Assembly: GCA_026874595.1 (NCBI GenBank)
Contig: CM049307.1
Span: forward strand, 31,036,362 to 31,100,361
DNA length: 64,000 nucleotides
Direction: 5' to 3'
DNA from: Sipunculus nudus
Lineage: Eukaryota > Annelida > Sipuncula > Golfingiida > Sipunculidae
Shown here: positions 24,963-36,812 of the stretch, one piece after another
Layout of the letters: the number at the start of each line of letters is the position of its first letter
Numbering within the stretch: position 1 is the first letter of the stretch
Made by a program: the position numbers and the translations under genes
The notes under the pieces: model-generated
The model's database searches: none
The model's input: the letters and a program-made list of their open reading frames with translations, nothing else
Told to the model about the DNA's origin: nothing

Positions 24963-27607
24963 AACAAGGGACCCATGGGTCAGGGTGCTCAGCTGTTATA
25001 TATGATAAAAAATATGATTTGGGAAAGAGGCACATGCTTGTTTTGTTTGGTAATAAATATAAGCTTTATAATGAGTTGTTGGTGTTTAGCTTATGTATGA
25101 TTTTGATAGTATCTTTGGAGACAGGGAAGAGGATTGATTTCATTTATTTTATTAACAAATGGAGTGCTATTGTCACACAGATTTTGACTTGGCCATATAA
25201 CTTATAAGCAGCACATATTATAAAAGAGTTTAACTATTTATTAAAATTTAATAACAAATACTGTGCCAATATAATTTTTATTTTAAAAAAAATAATAAGA
25301 AAATCATATGATTTTTTAAAATAAAATATAACTGAAATGATTATTGAAATAATATTAAAGAATATATTCATGAATGCATTCATGAATACATTTTGAAAGT
25401 ATCTGCACTGGTATTCAAATACTTTCATTTTTACCTGAATTCCCATTCTTATGCAATAAAATTTTTTAATGCAGTACATATTCATATTCGTATTCAAATA
25501 CATTTGCAAAGCATTCGCACCATGTCTAGCATTTATTCAGTTTTAGCCAAACAAAGATGTTTAGAATCCAGAATATACAAAATTCACAAATTTAAATAAT
25601 GATCATAAGTACCTGGTTTTATGGCTTTTATTTATATTAAAAAAAATAAATGTTATATATTCACTTTGGACTACTTTCACATCAATCTACACACTAGACA
25701 CAGTAGGAATCTAGATTAATATTATCAACTGCATCTTTGTCTATCATTAATTTCCTTCATATGAAACCTAATGATTAGTAATGAATAATATGATTTATTT
25801 TTTTATCATTAAAATTTCACTGAAAAATACCATAGGTGATTGCATGGTGTTATTTGGAATAACATTGACATTGACATTCTATCCATCCATACAAGATTCT
25901 TACATCATCAGTAACTGCAAGTTAATTTTCTGTTACTCATCAACTAGCAAATTCCTTTTCTATTAGTTTTTCTTTAATTTTTTATAAAGAACCAATACAA
26001 AATTATAAATTTATTGTTTATTGTTGTGTTGTTTTTCAAAACAACTACTAGATGAGTTGGGTTGGACACCTGGATCAACTGTGGCTGGGCATTAGCTGCC
26101 TGGCTGCCCCAGTGTATGCTTCGCTCAAGCATGCATAATCTGATGAAAGGTCAACAAGGTCAACATACAGGTGACTGAAGAGGGGCTGAATTAAGCCTGG
26201 GTCTGACATGGTCTCATATTAACATTAATAAAAGCTACAATATTTGGCCAATTTCTTTCAGCTTTCTAAACTACAAAGATGAAATCCTTATGTGTGCATG
26301 ATATGAAAATTATATCAACAGTGCTCTCAGGAAACAAACGTGCCATGGTCAAAGTTGGGCAAAATTTAAGGTACTAATTTTATATTTATACTAATAACTT
26401 ATAAAATTTGAAAAATTCAGAACTAATTTTTGGTATTCAATTGAATCTTGATTAAATAATGTTACATCCCTGACAAAAAATCTCTGGCTTCGGAAATCCT
26501 CTTGTTAAGGGAGTAAATATATTTCTTGATTTTTTAAAAAGTGCATTATGTTTGGGCCCATAACTTAAAACAATTACGCAATACTGACATCATTTCTGGC
26601 ATGTGCATAGCAAATGTATAGAAAAATATGTATATTATATATGATCAAAGTCAGATCAGTGGTTTTGATATCAGGCAGTCTTAAAGTGTAACAATGGGTT
26701 TTTAACAGAAAAAAATGAAGTTTTTCATTAATATTTCGAAGGAATTAAGTCCTAGTGATAAAATTCTTGGCATGGTAGGGGACTTTGGAGACATCTAACT
26801 GTATGCTAAATTTAAGGAACTTAGAGCTGAAGCTGGGGAGCTGAGCTCTAACAAACTGCATAACACTAGCTTGATGTAAACTTGATGTGACATGGTGCTT
26901 GAAAACTTGAATAAAATCTACAGTTTTTGATCAACTGGTTTCAAATTTTTGGTGTTAACAGACAAAATGCTAACAAAAACATGCTGTGAAAATTAAATCC
27001 ACAGTACTTACAGGAAAAAACGTGCAATGGTCAAACTTGGGCAAAATTTAAGGTACCAATGCTATATTTTTGCCAATATTTAAAAAAATTTAACAGATTT
27101 TGATCTAATTTTTGGTATACAATTAAATTTTGATCAATTAAAGTTGTATTACTGAAAAAAAGTCCCTACCTTTAACACTTTTGGTCTTAAGTGACCAAAT
27201 ATCTTTCCTGATTTTTTTACAAAGTCCATTATGTTTGGGCCCATAACTTTTTAAATTAAACAATACTGACTTAATTTGTGGCATGTACATACGAACTATA
27301 TAGAGGAATATTTATGGTAAATATGAAGAAAACCAGATGAGTGGTTTTGATATTAGGCAGTCCTGAAGTGTGAAAATAGATTTCTAATAAAAAAATTGAC
27401 ACCTCGAAGGAACAAAGTCCTATTGACCCAATTTTCGGCATGGTAGGAGATTTTTGGGACATCTAACTGTATGGCAGATTCGTAGGTCCAATGGTGTCGA
27501 AATGTGCCAGTCTTACGGACGGACATCCGGACAGATGGACGGACGGACAGACAGACGACGGACAATGGACCACGACTATAGCTCAGATGACTTAAAGTCA
27601 GCTGAGC
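24963..27607 (+). mobile_element. Family-A head/tail repeat, full length (2.6 kb)
   Basis: The head at 24963 contains ACAAGGGACCCATGGGTC and GCTCAGCTG. The tail contains a GGACGGACGGACAGAC-type microsatellite (about 27519-27562) and 'gactatagctcagatgac', ending CAGCTGAGC at 27607. The core is duplicated: 'aaagttgggcaaaatttaag' near 26351 recurs, with one change, near 27024, so two core units of about 670 bp are present. Positions 24963-25590 are also homologous to 34326-34932. No transposase is encoded. It lies in the large stretch between the coding blocks, antisense to them. Confidence 0.75.
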
Positions 27608-28342
27608 TAAAAAGTCTAGAGTTAAATGGTTTGCAAGACAGACCATTTGAAGTCAATTGCATTGTGTCCTTTAGGTTTATATTAAACTAGTATGTACATG
27701 TAAATTTATTTTAAACCTTGTACTATGTCCTGCACATAAAGGTTCACCCACCCCTTTCAAATACTGATACCAAGGATTGGTCAATCAAATCTGTTATTAT
27801 TTTGAGATATGTTTGAACTATAAGTATATCAACCAGATGCACATTACATAACATACCATCTCATTCTGTTTGAGAGAGAACACCTGATCACAAGTGATAT
27901 ACTATGACCTTTGTAATTATTTCCTTGTAACATATAAAAGTAAGTTTCAAAGAACATAACTACGGAACTGCTGCTGTTGATACATAAACTACAAGTTTAA
28001 AGCATATGCTTTTGAGATGTATCTAGAATACCGTATAATAAATTGTATAACTTATTCCATATTTGCCTATCATTAAAGTCAGTATGTGAAAGTCTATGAA
28101 ATTAGATGCCAGGATATCTGCAACCCACATATAAATGTGTGTGTACCAAATTTTAAACCAATAAAACAAAGAAATTACATATGTTATAACTACTGCCTGT
28201 GAATGACTAGTCTATAATTTTCCCCAAGTTGCCGGTATTTAATGTGTGATTACACATAAGTCTCCTGGTAGTGCAGAACTTTAATACTTGTAATCTCCAC
28301 AGGTTTTTGCCTTTTGTAAACTCAACAGTCACCATGTTGTAA

Positions 28343-28573
28343 ATATACGATGGCAGACAGCTGATAAAAAGTCTGTACAGAGACCTAACTAACATGCGGA
28401 AATCTTCAAACCATGAGATGTTGTTACAGGTTGCTGGGCAGACAGTTGTAGTTTTATTAGAGGTTGGAATGCTGGTGGACACCAGAGTGTCTATGACTAG
28501 TGATATCCTGTTAACAGGACAGTTCATCTTGCATGAAGCTCTGTTCATACAAGCTGGTGATATATCAGACTGA
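28343..28573 (+). pseudogene. Orphan protein-like frame (76 codons), unknown
   Basis: Between TAA (28340-28342) and TGA (28571-28573) the plus strand encodes a regular helical-looking sequence including RQLIKSLYRDLTNMRKSSNH, then QVAGQTVVVLLEVGMLVDT and SDILLTGQFILHEALFIQAG. There is no good acceptor or donor around it. It could be a fragment of a retrocopy, an exon of an opposite-strand gene, or chance. The opposite strand is also open for about 113 codons, which weakens the case. Confidence 0.2.
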
Positions 28574-31500
28574 AGCTGTCAGCTTTAATCCTGAGGAAAT
28601 CTCAGGTTCCTAGGGAGATGGTAAACTACACAAATTATTATAACAATCAGTACCTAGCTCCAGCACTGACTTACCCAAGCCTCTCGAATATACTGGTACT
28701 TGGGAAAAATTCTTTGATGTAAACAATGGTGACTGGTCAACCAAAAGGAGTTATAGATTTCTCTTAGTTTTTGAGCTGGAAACTGATACGGGCAAGTGTG
28801 GCAGAATAACAATCCAGGCATTACACTTTTACATCCAATCCAACAATTTTACAAGCATCAGCTCTCAGAGTTTGGGTCAAATAACCAAGCATCGCAGGTT
28901 TTATTGATTATGCTCAAATACATGCCAGATAATTCCAAACGAACCTCTTTGAGGGCCTCTAGTAGATTCTTTCTTTAGGCCACAGAAAAATATAATTAAA
29001 AAATATGGTGCAAGTGCATTTTCCCCCATTTTTTACCTGTTAATACAATACTTGAAATTTTGTCAATTTGCCAAGAAAATAAAAAATTTGAACCAGATCT
29101 TGAAATGGTGTATATGATCAACACAAAATGTAGTTCATTTTCCAAGCCTTTGAGAACTCTTTTAGGGAATTAGTGCAAATTTGCTAAAAAAAAAAAATCC
29201 ATGAAAAATGGGAATTGGAAATCTGTAGAACTATAATTTTTTTGGTATGGCCATAAAAATAATATATGACAAAAAAGGACCTTTCTTTCTTCAATAAATC
29301 AGACCTGAACACCCATTATCAGTGTTTGCTTATAGGTGTGTAAGTGACAAGATATAAATCACTAATTCAGTGGAATAAGGTCTATTCAGGCCAGTTTTAA
29401 TGCTAAGACATCTTGCCGAGGGTTTTTACCACAAGAGAACCTCCTCCTCACCTGGGTGTGATTTCTCACTGATCACAGCTAGCAGACAACCTTAGAGCAA
29501 ACAGCTGTCAAGACATGTATTTCTTGTGTTATATGTTCCCCAGGAAGTAGAAAACAGCTTCAAAAAGAACATGTCTGAGATACCAGGAAGAAAAAGTGTA
29601 AAGACAGAAGAGACTGCCAGTGTCTACCCAACAAAAAAAACTAACCTTCATACCTTAACAATTATGATGAATTGAGCAAGGATAATGTATTCATAAATTT
29701 ACCACTGCAGACAGACTTCACACAAAAACTTCATTCATCCAAACATGTAATGGCTAGCATACCTGTCAGGTTAAATGAGGGAAAAAACCTGCAATTTTTT
29801 TTTCTAAATGTTATATGAATTCCTTTATACTTGTATGTGTTAAATGAAGCATACTATAATTCTGAGAACCATTTTTACTTGGTAAAGAAAATCACCCAGA
29901 ATAAATGACAGCACATACAAGACAGTTACTGCTCCATACTTTGATCATAAGACACTTTGTCACTTGTTTCCCCTATATGCATTCACATAATATTTTGAGT
30001 AAATAAAATGTGTGAATGCACAAGCCTGCTGTGCAACCAAATTAGAACATTCATTCTCTGTTTTGATTTACAAATACCAAATTTTCAGGTAAGTGAGATC
30101 AAGATCATTCTGTTATATATTTTAGTTCAGCATGCAGGGTTGCAGGTCAATAAAACGTGAATATCTGTTGTAACCTTTCACCTGCACTGCTTAAAATAAT
30201 GTATAGTCCACTGAATCCATGGCTTGCAGTGAGACAGCCTCTTTATATCATGCAAAACCACCATTAGTCCACCATTAACTATATTAACAAGAACACTAAT
30301 AACCCATTATGTCATTAGTAACATACTACTGTTCAAAGATTCCTTGGTACAAGCCCATGGTGGAATTTAATATTTAGCACTGAAAGCTTCTGTGAACATC
30401 TGACCATTAAAGAGATATCACCATGGCAACAAGATGCCTACCTAAGGAGTGGATCCATTTAGCTGGAGTTATCAGTTGACAGTGGTCAGACAGGTGATTA
30501 TACACCTGGTGATGATGCTATTATGTGGTATGTAAGGTGATGAATGTCCTGTCCATCAATGACATCACCGACAGTTCACCTGTATCACACCTGTATCACA
30601 CAGGTGTGGTGATAATTCCTGTCTCCTGGCCAGGTATGTCTGTATCAAAACTGTTTACAACACAGACATGTATCTCTCCTGGGTGATTATTGACAGAATG
30701 TTACCCTGATATGATCATGATTGCCTGAGGATATAGATTTGACAAGTCAAGCTCTGTGCATGTGATTCATTCACAGACAGATGGCTGACTGACTTCAAAG
30801 ATTAAAAGCATTATCCACATCACTGAGTACGACAAACACCCCACCTTGTTACCTGCCTGGCCTCACACAGAGGCTCACTGGTAAAAAATGCATGGCTGAA
30901 ACTGCATCATTAATTAACTAAGAGGGTACAGGGTGCAGTAACTACAGCTGTAACAACAATTTCTCTGCTTCTGCAATTCATGTTTTTACCTTGTTTTCTT
31001 ATTCCCCTGACATTAGTACATGATGAGGTGCAGTACCTGTATACACCTTGTAGTTATAAATACAGCCCTCCATGCTGCTAACTACAAAATGAATCCCAGA
31101 TATAGCATGCCAGAAAACTGTCTGACATGATAACTATATCATTTGTTACAAAATATTTAAAACACAAGTTACAGCTTACTTTTTAAATTATTATTACGAG
31201 CCAAAAGTCTCATATAAATGATCCAATACAGGAGGGTATTTTAACAACTTGTACCCAAATTTGATCTTGGAAATGTGAATTTGAAATGAAACTAACACTG
31301 CTTGTGGCTGATTAAATGTGGAAATAATACATACCTTGGGGGAAAAATTAACAAAACTTTCATTATGTAATTCTGCACAAATTCAACTGGCAGCTTATTT
31401 ATGCTAACTGATATTATCAACATGTCACAGCATATCACAAACTTTATCATGTTCACACAATAAAAATTAGATCATTCCAATTTCATTTTTTGTTGGGTAT

Positions 31501-32146
31501 TTAAATCCAAAGAAACAATGCTGAAATACTGCAATATTTATGACTGAAATAGACTGTTGACTGAGACATGATATGGGCAGACCCCAAGTATAAATTTTAG
31601 TGCTTGGTAGACATGGATTCTGAGATTGGATGAATTAAGCTTATGTACACTCTTATAAAATAACTCAGAAGAGCAGGTTTGTGTGGACACACCCAGCATT
31701 AACTACCACTTACAATGTATTGAGTGTCATATACTGCATGGCCTCTAAACCTTTTATGTCTCCTTAATTGTGCAATGCCTAACATATACCACCTATATAT
31801 ACTTTATACTTGCATAATTAAGTTATTATTAGTAGGGTTATTCTGAAGCAGACTAGAAATGATACTTAACCACACATGGTCCACTGATCTCAATGATGGT
31901 ATTCCTAATGTCTGTCTATTTAAACTGCTGTTTAGGTTTACTGGCAAATACCCTTGATGCAGCTTCATGTGCAAGATTATTATACCTTGATTAAACCTAC
32001 ACTATAGTATATAATATCAGATCCTTTCCTGCAATTTATGCTTTGAAGTTTTTATTTAAAATGACAAAAGTTAAAACACATCAGTTGCCTTCCTTGTAGG
32101 TGTCAATCACATAAATAAATATTACGAGTTAATGAGCATTGCTTAC

Positions 32147-32300
32147 CTTTCCAGCCTTGCTATGAGTTGTCACATCTGAGTGAATGTTCCCACTGTGTGG
32201 GTGGTGGAGGCATGACAGGCCACTAAGGTGCTCTCCCCATAGTCCCCGTCATTCAGAATAAGAGTGGGTTAATAAGAAACGCCAACACACGGCTATAATG
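32147..32300 (-). other. Candidate non-coding first exon upstream of the left coding block
   Basis: On the minus strand the sequence ends GCTGGAAAG and is followed by the good donor GTAAGC (32141-32146). Joined to the acceptor at 19113 it would give AAG|ATGGCC, with a TGA stop upstream in the same frame and no upstream in-frame ATG, as a 5' UTR exon should. The upstream end is not defined. It depends on the left block being its own gene. Confidence 0.25.
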
Positions 32301-34325
32301 CTGCACTTAGACCCCTGCCGATAAGACCTGCGTGTATTGGGTGAGATACCAGGCAATGAAGAGCCTGGGACTTGGACTCAACAATCCTGCTAAAACCACC
32401 TGTCAACAGCCATGAATGCTGGCCATAAAAAATACAGTCTGCTAAATGAAGCCTGGCACTGAGTATCTTTTAATGCCTGTTGAGCTGTCACAGGCCCGGT
32501 AATACTGGCCACCCATTGTGCCTGTGTTGTGTATCAATTGGCCTACCTGTAATGAATAACTTGCCTACCTGAGCCGAAGTGGAGTTGAACAGCTGCTGTA
32601 TACATGGTCCAGACAGCAGAACAAACTGTTAATTATACAGGACCAAGGATTGCTCAAGACAAAATGTTCCAGCACACTAGAACACAGCACACAAAGCTAT
32701 ACCAAGCTAGATTACATGCTACCTGTATGCGTGCTTGCACCTCATAACACCTGGTGCTTAATTAACTCTTTTGGTTGAGAGGTCACTGGGTACACAAACC
32801 TGACACAACAGTAGAAAATCAAGGAGCACAGGTAACACAATCAGGTCTACAAACTTGTCAGGTATTGAACACGGTCAGCTACCTGCTGTTCTGTGATTAT
32901 TTTCGTGTTAAACATCAGAGGTGAGATGACCTTAGTTCATTGACCACCTCACGCTGACCTGTGAAGGTAACCACTCAGTTGTAATTCACACCCTGTATAA
33001 TCCTGACTATGACACATTCACAATGGGTTTATACCCTGGGAGTCTCCTGCCTCTCTAAATACACCCTCATACCAGCCATACAGCAAATTATCCATAGACA
33101 ACCCACACAATACAAGCCAAACAGAGCATCAAATAAACTGAGGCTGTTTATATAAGCTAGGTATCAACCAGGCCCTGTGATCTGAAAAAGGATCAATACA
33201 ATACTCAGAGGGAAAGCTTAAATAAATACTGACTGATCCCTACTTGATCCTCATTGTATTCAAAACAACAGACTCTGGGTAATGACTTATATTATACACT
33301 TTCAATTCAATTACCTTTCAGTAGTAACTCAGAAAGTATTTGAGGGAAAGGCTGGTGCCCACTTTGTGGATCTGAAGGATTAAACTATACCTGTGGCATT
33401 GGGAGTCCAACATTTTACTGGAAGTGGCTACCAGTTGTTTCAATGATGATGAGCTAATCAAGTTTGTAGTGGACAGACATATACAGTCCTAGATCCAGCC
33501 AATTCCACCCTTTTTGCATGTTTTCCATATTACCTCCAAAGTATTCAGCAAATTGTAAGGAGAATTTGTATAAGGGTGGATCAAAGGTAAGGAAATGATT
33601 GATAAAATTCTGGAGCAGATCTGAAGGTTAATCCAGGCCATGATGTAGGTGGAGGTATGTGCTCTATGAGTGCTTTCTAGTTCTGTGTGACATATTTAAC
33701 AGGCACCAGGGTTATCAATCATGTATGTACGCCATAACCTGGAATGTATAATTAACAAACACCACAATGTATTGGGTGCATTAATTATAAATACATTCTT
33801 TTTAAATTGATTACAAGTTTGAATGTATAGCCTAAGGTCAGCTGTCACAGTCTCTCAAAGCAGATACTTCCGTCCTCTTAATTTCAATTATAAATGAAAA
33901 TAACAAATTTGAAAATACTGGTTTCCCTGGAGAATAATGGTAGTTTTCTAAGGTATTTTTGTTGCCATTATTGTGATCAATAGATATTTGGTATCATTGA
34001 CAATAAAACCTACAACTGTTCTTACAAGTCAAGGTAAATGCACTCAAACATTAAAGAAGAATATAAATGTGACCTGCTTAATTAAGCTTGTTTTAATATT
34101 TATGTCATCATCAGTAAGAAGTCAGATCTTGCACAGGCTCCCTGAAGTGATGCTTTATAGTTTAATTTATATTCAACAATTTCACAAACTTAATATAAGT
34201 TCTAACACTATCAACAAATGAAAAATGTACTGTATCATATTTTTGTTTGTGATCAAATATACCCTGGAGAAAAAATAATACTATTTCCACATTTATATTT
34301 TGTTGTTGTTGTGATTAACACACTA

Positions 34326-34933
34326 AACAAGGGACCCATGGGTCACGGCACTCAGCTGTTATATATGATAAAAAATATGATTTTGAAATGAGGCACATGC
34401 TGGTTTTGTGTGGAAATAAATATAAGCTGTATTATGAGATGTTGGTGTTTAGCTTATTTATGATTTTGATAGTTTCTTTGGAGACAGGGAAGAGACTGAT
34501 TTCATTTGTTTTATTAACAAATGGAGTGCTACTGTCATACAGATTTTGACTTGGCCATATAACTGATAAGCAGCACATATAAGATAAGAGTTTAACTATT
34601 TATTAAAATTTAGTAACAAATATTGTGCCAAATATAATTTCTATTAAAAATAATAAGAGAATCATATGATTTTTTAAATAAAATATAACTGAAATGATTA
34701 TTAAAATAATATTATAGAATATATTCATGAATGCATTCATGAATACATTTTGAAAGTATTTGCACTGGTATTCAAATACTTTCATTTTTACCTCAATTCC
34801 CATTCTTATGCAAGAAATTTTATAATAGAGCACATAATCATATTCATATTCATATACATTTGCAAAGTATTTGCACCATGTATTGTATTTATTCAGTTTT
34901 AGCAAAACAATGATGTTGAGAATCCAGAATATA
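34326..34933 (+). mobile_element. Family-A repeat fragment (head part only)
   Basis: The head with ACAAGGGACCCATGGGTC begins at about 34327. The segment is closely similar to 24963-25590 along its length and ends where a second head starts at 34934. The minus-strand frames in the two copies look alike (both contain KMKVFEYQC), but only because the DNA is a repeat. Confidence 0.75.
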
Positions 34934-36806
34934 AACAAAGGACCTATGGGTCACGACACCCAGTTTAAGTTCGAAATTTTTGCAAATGCAAAATATGAAA
35001 AATATTCTATTGTAATGTTTTTCATTTATATAAGCATATGAGAAGCTAAGAGGAAAGGGCCCTCCTACTTGGTTATAGTAAAGTTCTCAATATATGATTG
35101 CAAACTAATACTCTGACAAGACTGTCATGAAGAAAAACAGTAAAAGTTTTGAGATACTGTGATGCATATGAAAAATTGACAGATGGACAGGAAATTGGAC
35201 AGAATGGACTAATACCTTTATTTCACTTTCAAGGGAATAATGCATATAAGTTTATATATAAGCCTATTTTTTTAGCATATCCACTTTTTCCATTAAGAAG
35301 TTTTTATCTGATTCATTTTTTTTTTATTTACAAGTGTTATAAATTTGTAATATAAAAACTGAAAATATAAGTTAAAATATTAGAATTCTAAGTTGCAATC
35401 TCTATATATCATACTGGGTCATATTATGCATACACATATATTATTTTTAAATCAAATGTTTAAACTGAATGTAAAAGAAAATAATGCCACAACATGGCAT
35501 CTACAAAATTATTCCTTGAATCCCTATTAAAAAGTTTTGCACATTGGAGTTTTCAGTACATGCTTAATTTTATTCATCGGAATAAAATTAAAGATTCAGT
35601 AAATTTGATAAAATAAAAACATCTTTTCAAATAAAGTATACACACTGTTGGTTGAATGAGGGACAAACAATATCATTATGCTAATTACAATCTCAGCTAT
35701 AATTAATTACTGGAATTAATAGTCAATTTCTCACCTGGTGAAGTTTTACTCTTCTGAAGTAAAGCATTACTTATCTGATGAACACCCACACTTTCATAGC
35801 AATACATCACTTTGTGGACACAATTAAATGTGCACTTTAATCATTGTAACCCTGATGGTACAATACAAAATCTAAAATAAAGCATGTCCAAGAATAAAAT
35901 AAAATACAGAAAATTATAACATTCATCTAGTTTATGCACCAGCTGGGGGGGGGGGGTGAGTGCAGGGCAGAGGGGATGCCTGCTAGTAGTGGCCAAGCTG
36001 GGCCAAGGCAAGCTGCCTGGGGTGGGTTACATAATGCAAGTGAAGGCTGTACTACTAGGTGGGCCAGATGTAAACAACATCTGACATGGTGTATGAAAAC
36101 TTGAATAAAAGCTACTCTTTTCAAACAATTACTTTGAAATTTCAGATTTTTTAATATTAAATCCTTATGTATATATGCTGTGAAAATTAAATCAACAGTG
36201 CTTATAAGGGAAAAAATGTGCCACTGCCAAAGTTGGACAAAATTTAAGGTATTGATTTTTTATTTATGCTAATAACTTAAAAAATTTGCAAAATTCAGAT
36301 CTAATTTTGGGTAAACAATTGAATCTTGATTAAATAAAGTTATATTCCTGAAAAAAAGCTTCCAGCTTCAGCAATTCTCATGTTAAATGAGCAAATATAT
36401 TTCTTGATTTTTAAATAATTGCATTATATTTGGGCCTTTAACTTAAAAATAATACCCAATACTGACCTAATTTTTGGTATGTGCACAGAAAATGTATGGA
36501 AAAATATGAATACTAAATATGATCAAAAACAGATCCGTGGTTTTGATATTAGGCAGCCTTGAAGTGTAACAATGGCTTTTTTATGGAAAACGGAGTTTTT
36601 TTCTTAATATCTCGAAGGAACGAAGTTCTAATGACCAAATTTTCAGTATGGTAGGAGATTTTGGGGACATCTAATGGTATGCAGAATTTTGGATTCGAAG
36701 GTCCAACGGTTTTAAAACGTGCCCTGTTAACGGACGGACGGCCGGACAGCCGGACGACAGACAAAGGACCACGACTATAGCTCAGATGACTTACAGTCAG
36801 CTGAGC
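34934..36806 (+). mobile_element. Family-A head/tail repeat (1.9 kb)
   Basis: The head is AACAAAGGACCTATGGGTCA at 34934. The family-A core with 'gttggacaaaatttaagg' is near 36231. The tail has 'cggacggacggccggacagc' (about 36731-36750), then 'gactatagctcagatgac' and CAGCTGAGC ending at 36806. A G-run lies at about 35946-35957. Plus orientation; no protein coding. Confidence 0.7.
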
Positions 36807-36812
36807 TAAAAA

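Larger units (their letters stand above)
27613..34325. other. Long repeat-poor stretch between the coding blocks
   Basis: No established gene. Within it are a protein-like orphan frame at 28343-28573, a cluster of CACCTG/CAGGTG E-boxes at 30491-30606, and a candidate first exon at 32147-32300. The rest is AT-rich without recognisable features. Confidence 0.5.

Noticed and set aside
25234-34938. Minus-strand frames at 25234-25509 and 34603-34938 with similar peptides.
   Set aside because: The similarity comes from the shared repeat DNA, which diverges equally at all codon positions by eye and contains a palindrome; not a gene family.
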